A stretch of DNA of 51,930 nt from RGIG3009 sp045595845 (GTDB lineage: Bacteria; Bacillota; Clostridia; Oscillospirales; Acutalibacteraceae): contig JAZOBF010000055.1 of assembly GCA_045595845.1 (NCBI GenBank), positions 1 to 51,930 of the forward strand, given 5' to 3'. This document shows positions 41,109 to 49,238 of this stretch, one piece after another (the first letter of the stretch is position 1; each line of letters begins with the position of its first letter). Under the pieces are notes generated by a model. That model was given only the letters and a program-made list of their open reading frames with translations. It was not told the origin of the DNA and searched no databases. The position numbers and the translations under genes are program-made.

Positions 41109-42541
41109 AAAGTACCATCACACGCTTTTTTCGGTCGGTCGCCGGCAAAGTGTTCTGTGTACTGGCCGTATGCATTGTAGCGTTACTGTTATTTAACCTA
41201 TTGCTCAATACCTTTGCGTTTGCCCGACTGTATGAACGCGAAAAAGAGTCGTTGCTGACGCAAGCCTACACCGACGCCGCGGACGCCATTGCCAAACGGG
41301 ATAACCTTGCCGATGAGCTGGCACATTATCATGTCGACTACGATATGTCGATTCTTATTTGGTCAGATTATCAGGTGTTGTATACCACCGACCGTCTTTC
41401 CGGATTACCGGTCTTGACACTCACACCTCCCGCCGTCTCCAACGGCTCGTATATCGTTTCTACCCGTCAGCAAACCGACAGAGATGCCGTGAGCATGGTT
41501 CTGTACGGAAAAAGCGCAGAGGGTATCCACATCACCCTGCGCCTGCCGATAGCAGACAGCCAAGCAAGCATCGCCGCCACCAACCGCTTTTTATGGTGGG
41601 CAACGCTCGGTACGCTCGTACTCAGTTGTGTGATCGTGTTTGTGCTTGCCCGCATCTTCACCCGCCCCGTACGGCAATTATCGGGTATGGCTCAACGCAT
41701 GGCGCGTATGGATTTTTCCGATCGATATATGGGCAGGGGACAAGATGAACTTGCCCATCTCGGACACAGTCTCAATACCGTGTCCGAAACCATGGAACAC
41801 AGTTTATCGGAACTCAAAACTGCCAACGCGCGGTTGCAAAGCGATATGGAATCGACCGCCCGCCAAAACGAGGCACGCAGTCGATTTATCCGAAATGTCT
41901 CGCATGAACTGAAAACGCCCATTTCGCTCATTCAAACCTATGCAGAAGGATTGCATGAAAATATTGCGGCGAATGCCGCCGATCGTGAATTCTACTGTAC
42001 CGTCATTGAGGACGAGGCACAAAAGTTATCACAAATCATTGCGAAGCTCACCACACTCATGCAATTGGAATCGGGCGGCGGCGAGTTAACCATTGAGCGG
42101 TTTGACTTATCGGCACTGCTCAAGCGCTTGTTACAACGGTATGCACCGTTATTTGAAGAACGCGGGATTTCTCTTCCCGCACTGTCCGACACCCCCTCAT
42201 TCGTGTGGGGCGATGCGTTGTTGATTGAGCAGGTGTTTACGAATTATCTGACAAACGCCCTACACCATGTCACCGAGGGCGGTGAGATACACATCCGTAT
42301 ACAACCGCAGGAAAACGCCCTGCGCGTAACGGTGTACAACGATGGTGCACCGATTCCCGAAGACGATTTGCCGCACATTTGGGAAAGCTTTTACAAGATT
42401 GATAAAGCGCGCACCCGCGCCTACGGCGGCACGGGCATCGGATTGTCCGTGGTGGCGGCCATTATGCAAGCACACCATATGCCGTACGGCGTCAAAAACC
42501 GCGAGGGCGGTGTAGAGTTTTTTGCCGACTTGCAATGCTAA
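41105..42541 (+). CDS. Sensor histidine kinase
   Basis: 478-residue membrane kinase that partners the upstream regulator. It has two membrane segments (about 15-38 and 167-190) flanking an extracellular sensor domain of roughly 125 residues, a HAMP domain (about 190-243), a HisKA domain with phospho-acceptor His267 (NVSHELKTP), and a HATPase domain (NALHHVTEGG, YGGTGIGLSVV). The input signal cannot be inferred. A bidirectional terminator separates it from the convergent comF gene. Confidence 0.95.
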   Translation: MKSTITRFFRSVAGKVFCVLAVCIVALLLFNLLLNTFAFARLYEREKESLLTQAYTDAADAIAKRDNLADELAHYHVDYDMSILIWSDYQVLYTTDRLSGLPVLTLTPPAVSNGSYIVSTRQQTDRDAVSMVLYGKSAEGIHITLRLPIADSQASIAATNRFLWWATLGTLVLSCVIVFVLARIFTRPVRQLSGMAQRMARMDFSDRYMGRGQDELAHLGHSLNTVSETMEHSLSELKTANARLQSDMESTARQNEARSRFIRNVSHELKTPISLIQTYAEGLHENIAANAADREFYCTVIEDEAQKLSQIIAKLTTLMQLESGGGELTIERFDLSALLKRLLQRYAPLFEERGISLPALSDTPSFVWGDALLIEQVFTNYLTNALHHVTEGGEIHIRIQPQENALRVTVYNDGAPIPEDDLPHIWESFYKIDKARTRAYGGTGIGLSVVAAIMQAHHMPYGVKNREGGVEFFADLQC

Positions 42542-42544
42542 AAC

Positions 42545-42590
42545 AAAAGACCGAATGAGAGGATTCCTCTCATTCGGTCTTTTTTTCAAA
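42545..42590. terminator. Bidirectional terminator between the kinase gene and comF
   Basis: A perfect 18-bp stem (42545-42562 with 42566-42583) and 3-nt loop, with T tract 42584-42586 on the plus strand. The end of comF, including its stop, forms part of one arm. Confidence 0.88.
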
Positions 42591-43280
42591 TTTGCGCACC
42601 GCCACGGTTACGGCCAACACCCGTTTTGCTCCATAGATTTTGAGCATTTTGGCGCATTCGTGCAGTGTGGCACCCGTGGTCATGACATCATCGACAAGCA
42701 ATATAGTCTTGTCGCGCACGGTTTCGGTCACATCAAAAACCCCTAACAGATTCCCCGAACGCGACTCAATGTTCAATTCCTTTTGCGGGCGTGTTTCATA
42801 TAGCTTGGTAAGCAGGGCTCTCACCGGCATGTTTAACCGTTTTCCGAGTGCCCGCGCAAGCAGTTCTCCTTGATTATACTCTCGATTACGCAACGCGCGG
42901 CTTGTCATCGGCACATAAGTAATCTCATCAATTGGCTCATTGCCGTACTCGCGTAGCACCACCTCGTACAGTTGCATGGAAAAATATTCAACAGCATCCG
43001 GATCGTCGTATCGCTTTAATCGCAAAACCCCATCCCGTGCCGCGGTTTCATAGTAAAATGCCGCCGCCACTTTATCAAAGGCGAGTCGGTGTTTTTGACA
43101 ACCGCACTGTTGCTTGCTCTGTCCGCAGTACGGACAAATCGGCGGGGTAACAACCGAGCGTTTTGATGCACATTTTTCACAGAAAAAACGATTCGGCGCA
43201 ATTACCGTATCACAAAACACACATCGCTTTGGCAACACAAATGTCAATATGCGGTACATTCGTTGTTTCCACGGTGTCAT
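42570..43280 (-). CDS. comF: ComF family phosphoribosyltransferase-like protein
   Basis: 236-residue ComF-type protein: an N-terminal zinc-ribbon with four Cys pairs (Cys20/23, 34/37, 49/52, 59/61) and a C-terminal phosphoribosyltransferase fold with the PRPP loop LLVDDVMTTGAT. In competent bacteria ComF links the DNA-uptake channel with primosome components. Its ATG overlaps the recD2 TGA by four bases, which supports a DNA-metabolism role. The 3' end runs into the shared terminator. Confidence 0.93.
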   Translation of the reverse strand: MTPWKQRMYRILTFVLPKRCVFCDTVIAPNRFFCEKCASKRSVVTPPICPYCGQSKQQCGCQKHRLAFDKVAAAFYYETAARDGVLRLKRYDDPDAVEYFSMQLYEVVLREYGNEPIDEITYVPMTSRALRNREYNQGELLARALGKRLNMPVRALLTKLYETRPQKELNIESRSGNLLGVFDVTETVRDKTILLVDDVMTTGATLHECAKMLKIYGAKRVLAVTVAVRKFEKKTE

Positions 43281-45490
43281 GCAAAGGCCTCCCCTGTCTG
43301 TTTCAGAAAATAGGCAAGGCCGGTATATCGCAATGCTTTTCGGTGGTTGTTCACCATCGCACGCACCGTTTCACGGTCACCGACGGCAATAAGCAAGGTC
43401 TTGGCGCGCGTCACCGCCGTATACAGCAAATTGCGATAGCACAACGGCTGTGGCACATGGCAAAGCGGCAACACCACGGTGTGGAATTCACTTCCTTGAC
43501 TTTTATGCACCGTGATGGCATACGCGAGTTCAAGTTCTTTTGCCTGTTCATAACTATATACTGCCACGCGGTCATCGTAACGAACGGTCAGCGTCTGTTC
43601 GCGTGGGGAAATTTTCTCGAGCACCCCAATATCGCCGTTGAATACGCCTGTGCCCTGTTCGCCGCCGTCCCGCGTCCAACCGATATCATAATCGTTCTTA
43701 ATGTGCATAACCTTGTCGCCCTCACGAAGTAGGGCAGTCTCCCCGCTCCATTCACGTTTTGTCTCTGCAGGGGGGTTAAACACCTCTTGTAATCGTTCAT
43801 TCAGCCGCACCGTTCCGAGCGGGCCTTTACGACCGGGGCAAAGCACTTGAATTCCATCCAATACACCGATGCCGTAACTCGCGGGCAACCGCCTCGTACA
43901 CAGGTCAATAACGGTATCCGCGGCAGCATCGGGTGTGAAATGTTCCAAGAAGAAAAAATCACCGTCTTTTTTAGTGAGTTGCGGCATATCGCCCACCACA
44001 ATACGGTGCGCATTGGCGACAATATCACTCGTCAGCGCTTGACGGAATACCTGATTGAGCGTAACCATCGGTAACGCACCGCTGTCAATCAAATCGTGCA
44101 AAACGCTTCCCGCTCCTACGGCAGGTAACTGGTCGGTATCTCCGACCAAAATCAAACGGCAAGCAGGCTTTAAGGCGCGCAGTAAATTTTCAAACAGTTG
44201 CACATCTACCATCGACACTTCGTCCACGATAAGCGCATCCGATTCCAAGGGGTTTTGCTCATTACGGTCGAATATCGGCGCATCGTTTTCGTCCCATTTG
44301 ACTTCCAATAACCGATGAATGGTACGGGCCTCTCGTCCCGTCAGTTCGGTCATGCGTTTAGCCGCGCGTCCCGTCGGTGCGGCAATGTCTACTCGCTCAC
44401 CGAGCGCTTCCAACAAGGCAATAATGGCACGCAAGGTCGTGGTTTTACCCGTGCCGGGACCGCCTGTTAAAATGAGGACGCCTTTTTCCACCGCTGCTAA
44501 CACCGCTTCGCGTTGCCGTTCTTGATAGGTGATGCCGTTTAACCGCTCCATGGTTTCCAAATGCTGATCAATCTTACTGTCAAGTTCGGTGTGAAAACCC
44601 ATCATCAACCGAATGCGCGACGCTACATACTTTTCCGCTTGATGCAGTGCCGGCAGAAAAACAAACCGCTGCCCGTCAATGGATTCCATGCGCACCGCAA
44701 AGCGCGCCGTCATATCCTGTAATACTTCTCCCGTCTTGACCGCATCCACACCCAGCACCTGCGCCGCCACCGTGACCAGTTTATCAGACGGCAAACAGGT
44801 ATGCCCGTTTTGCAGATTGTGACGCAATACATGAAGAAGTCCTGCCTCTATACGGCACGGATCGTCGGGCAAACGGTCCATACTCATGGAAATGGCATCC
44901 GCGCGTTCAAAGGAAATATATAATCCCGCCGAGCATAACAGATACGGGTTGGAACGAACGGTATCTACCGTTGCCATCCCCCACCGTTTCCAGCAACGCA
45001 ATGCCTCACTTTGCGTGATTCCGAAACCCGAAAACGCGAGCATAACTTCACGCAGTCCGAATTGTTCACGGTATTCCTTCGCTATCTTGGCGGCTTTTGC
45101 CGCGGTAATACCGCGCACCTCGCACAATCGCTCCGGTTCTTCTTCCATCACACGAAGGGTATCTTCCCCAAACTTTGCTACCAACGAGCAGGCGGTTACC
45201 GGTCCAACGCCCTTGATAGCGCCTGATGCCAAGTACCGAAAAACTGCGTCGCGGTCGGTGGGCAGTTCGTGTTCACAGGAATGCGCACAAAACTGACGGC
45301 CGAATTTGGGGTGTTCTACCCATTCGCCCGTCAGTTTCAGTTGTTCGCCCGCCTGCACGGTCGGCAGGACACCCACCACCTTGTGAAATTCGTCCTCCGC
45401 CGCCAGTTCCAGCACCGTCCAGTCGTTTTCCTTGTTACGAAAAACTACCCGTTCCACAACACCGGATAATACCTGTTTTATTTCCTCCAT
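43277..45490 (-). CDS. recD2: RecD2-like ATP-dependent DNA helicase
   Basis: 5'-3' superfamily 1B helicase found in bacteria lacking RecBC. The 737-residue protein has an N-terminal OB-like region (1-75), a helix-hairpin-helix domain (about 85-200, GAIKGVGPVTA), and the helicase core with Walker A GGPGTGKT (343-350), VDEVSMVD, GDTDQLPAVGAGSVL and the C-terminal TVHKSQGSEF and LYTAVTRAK. A weak ribosome site (AAAGG) precedes the start, and a good promoter lies 39 bp upstream. The organism also has addAB. Confidence 0.95.
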   Translation of the reverse strand: MEEIKQVLSGVVERVVFRNKENDWTVLELAAEDEFHKVVGVLPTVQAGEQLKLTGEWVEHPKFGRQFCAHSCEHELPTDRDAVFRYLASGAIKGVGPVTACSLVAKFGEDTLRVMEEEPERLCEVRGITAAKAAKIAKEYREQFGLREVMLAFSGFGITQSEALRCWKRWGMATVDTVRSNPYLLCSAGLYISFERADAISMSMDRLPDDPCRIEAGLLHVLRHNLQNGHTCLPSDKLVTVAAQVLGVDAVKTGEVLQDMTARFAVRMESIDGQRFVFLPALHQAEKYVASRIRLMMGFHTELDSKIDQHLETMERLNGITYQERQREAVLAAVEKGVLILTGGPGTGKTTTLRAIIALLEALGERVDIAAPTGRAAKRMTELTGREARTIHRLLEVKWDENDAPIFDRNEQNPLESDALIVDEVSMVDVQLFENLLRALKPACRLILVGDTDQLPAVGAGSVLHDLIDSGALPMVTLNQVFRQALTSDIVANAHRIVVGDMPQLTKKDGDFFFLEHFTPDAAADTVIDLCTRRLPASYGIGVLDGIQVLCPGRKGPLGTVRLNERLQEVFNPPAETKREWSGETALLREGDKVMHIKNDYDIGWTRDGGEQGTGVFNGDIGVLEKISPREQTLTVRYDDRVAVYSYEQAKELELAYAITVHKSQGSEFHTVVLPLCHVPQPLCYRNLLYTAVTRAKTLLIAVGDRETVRAMVNNHRKALRYTGLAYFLKQTGEAFA

Positions 45491-45528
45491 GTCCCGTTGA
45501 CCTTTCGCCGAACATATATTCTGTTTTT

Positions 45529-45557
45529 ATTATAGCACACCCTACGGCGCTTGTAAA
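45529..45557 (-). promoter_or_regulatory. Promoter for recD2-comF
   Basis: TTTACA (45552-45557) and a perfect TATAAT (45529-45534) on the minus strand with a 17-bp spacer, 39 bp before recD2. Confidence 0.8.
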
Positions 45558-45562
45558 GCCGT

Positions 45563-45850
45563 TTACGGATTTTTGATACACGGAATGCCGAGCTCGCGGC
45601 ACAAGTCTTCCAAAACGGGACTGTTTTTTGTTAATCGTACCATCGGCGCAAACCCCTTGTGCGGGCAAAGCCTCGCCCACACCGCTAAGCGTCGGATACG
45701 GTATTCTGCATCGTCCCCCGCCGTCACCGTTAAAACGAGCGGTTCACGCTCACCCGCAAATACGAAACACCAACACACCCGTGCCACAAGGTCAGCAAGG
45801 CCGTAAACTGCCAATAACAACGCGACCGTCGCCGCTATGATTTCCCCCAT
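45563..45850 (-). CDS. Small single-pass membrane protein, unknown function
   Basis: 95-residue protein with an N-terminal membrane segment (about 4-28) and a soluble domain of about 65 residues (VLTVTAGDDAEYRIRRLAVWARL, ending LCRELGIPCIKNP) whose alternating strand-helix pattern suggests a small alpha/beta fold. I do not recognise a family. AAGGGGG precedes the start. It lies between pdaA and recD2, all on the minus strand. Confidence 0.65.
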   Translation of the reverse strand: MGEIIAATVALLLAVYGLADLVARVCWCFVFAGEREPLVLTVTAGDDAEYRIRRLAVWARLCPHKGFAPMVRLTKNSPVLEDLCRELGIPCIKNP

Positions 45851-45898
45851 ACTGTCTGCCCCCTTTGTGCTATTGTATGGTGGCGGACAGGGGATGTG

Positions 45899-46702
45899 TT
45901 ACAGCAATTCCTGCAACGGGGCAAACCGATACCCCATCGATTCCCATTTCGTAAGCAATTCATCTAAAATTTGTGCGTTGGTGGAAGAGGTGCTGTGTAA
46001 CAACACAATCGCACCCGGATGTACCCTCTTTGTCAGCTTGTCGAGTGCCTGTTCACGGGTAGGTTGACGGTCCACATACCAATCCACATACGCCAAGCTC
46101 CAGAAAAAGGTACTGTACCCCATCTCCTGTGCCATACGCAGGTTGGATTCGCTGAAATTGCCTTGCGGCGGGCGGTACAGTTTCTGCATATCGGAACCAA
46201 TCAATGTGCGGTACGCGTCTTCCAAAGAAGTAAGCTCCCGCTCAAACGCGGCACGGTCAGCTATTTTGGACATATCGGGATGGCTCGCTGTGTGATTCCC
46301 CACGGTATGCCCCTCCGCCACCATGCGCTTAACAAGCTCTGGTGCCGTATCCAGAAAATTTTTTACCAAGAAAAAGGTCGCCGATGCTCCGTGTTTTTTC
46401 AGCGCATCCAAAATAGGGGCGGTGTTGCCGTTTTCAAAGCCCGCATCAAAGGTCAAATACAGTGTTTTTTCGTGTTCCGTAGAGGTTTCGCCGACATAGT
46501 ACGCATTAAATTGTTTTAAGTACGCAGCATCGGCATTTCCGACGGGAGTCTGTCCCTCTGTTTGAAAACTGAGTCCCCAACTCGTCACCGCCCCGGCGGT
46601 CGGACGCGCGGCGGCATATTCGGCAATCGCAAGCGGTGAAGCAATCACCAATGCCAAACAACAAAGGGCGCTTACAATCCACCGTTTTTTTAAGATAATC
46701 AT
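45899..46702 (-). CDS. pdaA: PdaA-like polysaccharide deacetylase
   Basis: 267-residue exported NodB-domain enzyme, closest in look to PdaA, which removes N-acetyl groups from muramic acid so that muramic lactam forms in the spore cortex. Signal/anchor segment at about 7-25; catalytic Asp86 (TFDAGFENG), metal ligands His137 and His141 (NHTASHP), Arg177 (LYRPPQG) and catalytic His236 (LLHS). The second motif-1 Asp is Ala, in line with the relaxed TFDxG of PdaA relatives. GGGAGAG precedes the start but can pair with an upstream repeat. Germination after cortex formation would depend on such an enzyme. Confidence 0.9.
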   Translation of the reverse strand: MIILKKRWIVSALCCLALVIASPLAIAEYAAARPTAGAVTSWGLSFQTEGQTPVGNADAAYLKQFNAYYVGETSTEHEKTLYLTFDAGFENGNTAPILDALKKHGASATFFLVKNFLDTAPELVKRMVAEGHTVGNHTASHPDMSKIADRAAFERELTSLEDAYRTLIGSDMQKLYRPPQGNFSESNLRMAQEMGYSTFFWSLAYVDWYVDRQPTREQALDKLTKRVHPGAIVLLHSTSSTNAQILDELLTKWESMGYRFAPLQELL

Positions 46703-46710
46703 ACTCTCAC

Positions 46711-46745
46711 TCTCCCGCTATCACTGTATGTCCGAAAGCGGGAGA
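46711..46745 (-). promoter_or_regulatory. Inverted repeat that covers the pdaA ribosome site
   Basis: AGCGGGAGA, which holds the pdaA Shine-Dalgarno (46711-46719 on the complementary strand), can pair perfectly over nine bases with TCTCCCGCT 26 bases upstream (46737-46745). The 17-nt loop contains CATACAG, a partial sigma-G-like -10. Confidence 0.5.
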
Positions 46746-46752
46746 ATATGAA

Positions 46753-46776
46753 AAGCAGGAGCAACCGCTCCTGCTT
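46753..46776 (-). terminator. Terminator after the chromate-transporter pair
   Basis: A perfect 10-bp stem (46753-46762 with 46767-46776) with a 4-nt loop; TTTTC follows on the minus strand. It lies directly after the second transporter gene and before the pdaA leader. Confidence 0.75.
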
Positions 46777-46777
46777 G

Positions 46778-47359
46778 TTAAAACAAATACCCTACCGCGA
46801 TACCGAGCGCGGCAGATATAACAATAATTAAGATAGGATGTACTTTTTTAAGGGCGAGTGTGAGAGTAAGAGCAAAAATCACGATAGCGCTTATAAATTC
46901 CACCGTAGCGAATACGGAAAGTGTGATGCCGACGGGGAAAAACACGGTGAGTCCGTTGGAGACCAAAGCGGCGCCGATAAGACCGATGACGGCAGGCTTT
47001 AGCCCCGTCATGCAACCCCGGACAAGGGTGCTTTCTTTAAATTTTTCGAAAAATTTGGCGACCAATAAAATGATGATAAAGGACGGCAACACCACGCCGA
47101 GCGTCGCACAAAAGGCCCCCAACAGATTGCCCCACAGCCCATAGGTGCCGCCCATTGCCTGCCCCACATAGGTTGCCATATTAACAGCAAACGGACCGGG
47201 CGTGCTTTCGCTGACGGCGATGAAATTTAAGATGGTTTCATTTTCCATCCAACCGAGCGATACCACCTCTTTTTGAATGAGCGGCAACATGGCGTAGCCG
47301 CCGCCAAAGGTGAACGCGCCAATTTTAAAAAAAGTCAAAAACAGGTAAAGAAAAATCAT
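46778..47359 (-). CDS. Chromate transporter family protein, second half
   Basis: 193-residue CHR-domain membrane protein with about five hydrophobic segments and the family motif GAFTFGGGYAMLPLI near the N-terminus and STPGPFAVNMATYVG. Its start overlaps the stop of the first half by four bases and has GAGGTGCGG upstream. Long-chain ChrA proteins contain both halves fused; here they are separate genes, the short-chain arrangement, which works as a pair. In anaerobes the natural substrate is unknown and need not be chromate. Confidence 0.92.
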   Translation of the reverse strand: MIFLYLFLTFFKIGAFTFGGGYAMLPLIQKEVVSLGWMENETILNFIAVSESTPGPFAVNMATYVGQAMGGTYGLWGNLLGAFCATLGVVLPSFIIILLVAKFFEKFKESTLVRGCMTGLKPAVIGLIGAALVSNGLTVFFPVGITLSVFATVEFISAIVIFALTLTLALKKVHPILIIVISAALGIAVGYLF

Positions 47360-47898
47360 TTCCCGCACCTCTTTTCCGCGACAAGCGAGGTGACAAGCCC
47401 AAACACGGCGCAACCGATAATCACGAGCAATACATTGATATCCCATACTGCCACCGCAATAAACGACGCCGCGATAACGATATAGGCTATCAAATTTTTG
47501 GGGCATTTCTTATACATCGTAATCAGTGCTTTTAAGATGAGCGCCAACACGCCCGCACGAATACCGTTAAACGCGTATTGCACGGCTTTGATGGCTTCAA
47601 ATTGTTCCAGCACAAACGAAACGAGCAAAATAATGAAAAAGGACGGCAATACCACACCGAGCGTGCAAAAAAACGCACCGAAAAAACCCGCCGTCTTGTA
47701 CCCGACGAAAGTTGCCGAGTTGATGGCAATGGGACCGGGGGTAGATTCCGCAATGGCAATGATATCCAGAATATCTTCATCAGTCAGCCACTTATTCTTT
47801 TCCACGACCTCGCGTTGGATAAGCGGAATCATCGCATACCCTCCGCCGAATGTAAACGCGCCTATCTTTAAAAAGGTCACAAATAATTTCCAGATCAT
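47356..47898 (-). CDS. Chromate transporter family protein, first half
   Basis: 180-residue CHR-domain protein with the same motifs as its neighbour (GAFTFGGGYAMIPLIQREVV, ESTPGPIAINSATFVG). The start MIWKLFV has GGAGCG upstream; an in-frame ATG 30 bases earlier lies inside the promoter region. Together with the next gene it forms a two-subunit anion-type transporter. Confidence 0.92.
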   Translation of the reverse strand: MIWKLFVTFLKIGAFTFGGGYAMIPLIQREVVEKNKWLTDEDILDIIAIAESTPGPIAINSATFVGYKTAGFFGAFFCTLGVVLPSFFIILLVSFVLEQFEAIKAVQYAFNGIRAGVLALILKALITMYKKCPKNLIAYIVIAASFIAVAVWDINVLLVIIGCAVFGLVTSLVAEKRCGK

Positions 47899-47918
47899 GG
47901 TATCACGCTCCGTTTCGT

Positions 47919-47947
47919 ATTGTATCATTCCCCACGAAAAAAATCAA
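47919..47947 (-). promoter_or_regulatory. Promoter for the chromate-type transporter pair
   Basis: TTGATT (47942-47947) and TACAAT (47919-47924) on the minus strand with a 17-bp spacer. It diverges from the FTR-like gene promoter. Confidence 0.7.
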
Positions 47948-47975
47948 TAAAATACTGGTACTTACTAAAAGAGTG

Positions 47976-47984
47976 TGGTACAAT
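47976..47984 (+). promoter_or_regulatory. Extended -10 promoter for the FTR-trx operon
   Basis: TGGTACAAT (47976-47984) has the TG dinucleotide of an extended -10; the -35 position (TGGTAC) is poor. It lies 18 bp before the start codon, so the leader is short. Confidence 0.5.
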
Positions 47985-48001
47985 ATACATGAGGTGATAC
48001 C

Positions 48002-48208
48002 ATGAAAATCACACTAAACCCCGATAAAGAGGTCGTGGCAGCAATCAAAGAAGGACTCAAAAAGACCGGTGGTTACTGTCCTTGCCGCCTGCAACGCACC
48101 GAGGATAACAAATGCATTTGCAAGGAATTTCGTGAGCAGATGAACGATCCCGATTTTGAGGGGTTTTGTCACTGCATGTTGTATTATAAATCGAAGGAGA
48201 ATGCATGA
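48002..48208 (+). CDS. Ferredoxin-thioredoxin reductase catalytic-subunit-like protein
   Basis: A 68-residue protein with the three Cys pairs of FTR catalytic subunits: CPC (26-28), CIC (38-40) and CHC (56-58), which hold a 4Fe-4S cluster next to a redox-active disulfide. The spacing differs from the plant and cyanobacterial enzyme, where the first gap is about 16 residues. No variable subunit is encoded nearby. The stop overlaps the thioredoxin ATG, so it probably passes electrons from ferredoxin to that thioredoxin. GAGGTG precedes the start. Confidence 0.88.
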   Translation: MKITLNPDKEVVAAIKEGLKKTGGYCPCRLQRTEDNKCICKEFREQMNDPDFEGFCHCMLYYKSKENA

Positions 48209-48519
48209 TGGAACTCATTTTGACGAAAGAGAATTTCGAACAAGAAGTATTGCAATCCGACATTCCCGTTTTGGTGGATTTTTGGGCCACTTGGTGCGGT
48301 CCGTGCCGTATGATAGCACCCGCCGTGGAGGAAATCGCAAACGAGCGTGAGGGCTCTCTTAAAGTGGGCAAAGTCAACGTCGATGAACAAAGTGAGATCG
48401 CCATGCAATTCGGTATTCAAAGTATCCCCACACTGCTCCTGTTTAAGGACGGTAAAGTTGTGGATTCCGCCATCGGCTACCGCACGAAAGAGCAGTTGGA
48501 TGCGTGGTTAGAACAATAA
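48205..48519 (+). CDS. trxA: Thioredoxin
   Basis: 104-residue thioredoxin with the active site WCGPC (Cys31, Cys34), the conserved Asp in VDFWA and the cis-Pro in SIPTLLLF. Two adjacent ATG codons could start it; the first overlaps the upstream stop and the second has the better distance from AAGGAG. It is coupled to an FTR-like gene instead of an NADPH thioredoxin reductase, suggesting reduction by ferredoxin. Confidence 0.96.
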   Translation: MMELILTKENFEQEVLQSDIPVLVDFWATWCGPCRMIAPAVEEIANEREGSLKVGKVNVDEQSEIAMQFGIQSIPTLLLFKDGKVVDSAIGYRTKEQLDAWLEQ

Positions 48520-48537
48520 GAAAAGAGGATGTTGAAG

Positions 48538-49077
48538 ATGTCGGAATTTTACAATATGACCATTGCGGGTGTTCCCTGTGCTTTGGAAAAATTCAGCGTC
48601 AGCGACAAATTGGATATTGCCGCATTTATCTGTTTCGACAGCGTGGAAGTGACAATAGCGGGCTGTGCGGAATTGTTGAAACGCGCACCCGAATTTGATG
48701 TCATTTTGACTCCCGAAGCCAAAAGTATCCCCATTGCTTACGAGCTTGCACGCCAATCGGGTAAACCGTATGTGATTGCGCGCAAGGGTGTAAAAGTGTA
48801 TATGCGCAACCCGCTCGATGTCGTGGTAACCTCCATCACCACACAACACGAACAACATCTGTATCTTGGTGAAAGTGAGGTCAACAAAATTCGCGGGAAA
48901 CGCGTGTTGATTGTGGATGATGTCATCAGCACGGGAGAATCTCTCGTCGCGGTGCGCGAACTGGTCAAACAAGCAGGCGGTGCGGAAGCCGCCGCCTGTG
49001 CATTTTTAGCGGAGGGGGATGCCGCCGATCGCACCGATATTCTGTTCTTGGAAAAACTCCCGTTGTTTTTTAAGTAA
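48538..49077 (+). CDS. Phosphoribosyltransferase, adenine/xanthine type
   Basis: 179-residue type I phosphoribosyltransferase with the PRPP-binding loop VLIVDDVISTGES (123-135). It resembles adenine phosphoribosyltransferase and the related domain of PurR-type regulators, but the N-terminal part (EFYNMTIAGVPCALEKFSV) is not typical Apt, so the base is uncertain. The start follows AAGAGG by nine bases; an ATG nine bases upstream is too close to that site. It follows trxA by 18 bp and precedes the ZTP riboswitch. Confidence 0.85.
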   Translation: MSEFYNMTIAGVPCALEKFSVSDKLDIAAFICFDSVEVTIAGCAELLKRAPEFDVILTPEAKSIPIAYELARQSGKPYVIARKGVKVYMRNPLDVVVTSITTQHEQHLYLGESEVNKIRGKRVLIVDDVISTGESLVAVRELVKQAGGAEAAACAFLAEGDAADRTDILFLEKLPLFFK

Positions 49078-49083
49078 AGGCAG

Positions 49084-49112
49084 TTGACAATTTGTCGAAA
49101 TTACGGTATAAT
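49084..49112 (+). promoter_or_regulatory. Promoter for pflB-pflA
   Basis: Perfect TTGACA (49084-49089) and TATAAT (49107-49112) with a 17-bp spacer, just upstream of the riboswitch. Confidence 0.9.
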
Positions 49113-49121
49113 AACGCAGTA

Positions 49122-49225
49122 CTTTTACATGACTGACGGATAACGCAGAATACTGCGGTGGAGTGTAAAAGAAAAAGCCGACCGTCTGGGCAAATTCAGT
49201 GTCAACTGAATTTGCCTTTTTGTTT
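49122..49225 (+). promoter_or_regulatory. ZTP (pfl-motif) riboswitch with terminator
   Basis: An 8-bp outer stem (49122-49129 with 49164-49171), an inner hairpin CGCAG/CTGCG (49144-49148/49154-49158), a GACGG/CCGTC pairing across the element (49135-49139/49182-49186), and the conserved 3' block GCCGACCGTCTGGGCA match the pfl motif, which senses ZTP/ZMP, the signal of low 10-formyl-tetrahydrofolate. The last bases of that block form the 5' arm of a 12-bp terminator (49189-49200 with 49205-49216, then TTTTTGTTT). Ligand binding should keep the aptamer and stop the terminator, turning on pflB. Confidence 0.88.
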
Positions 49226-49238
49226 GGAGGAATGAAAC

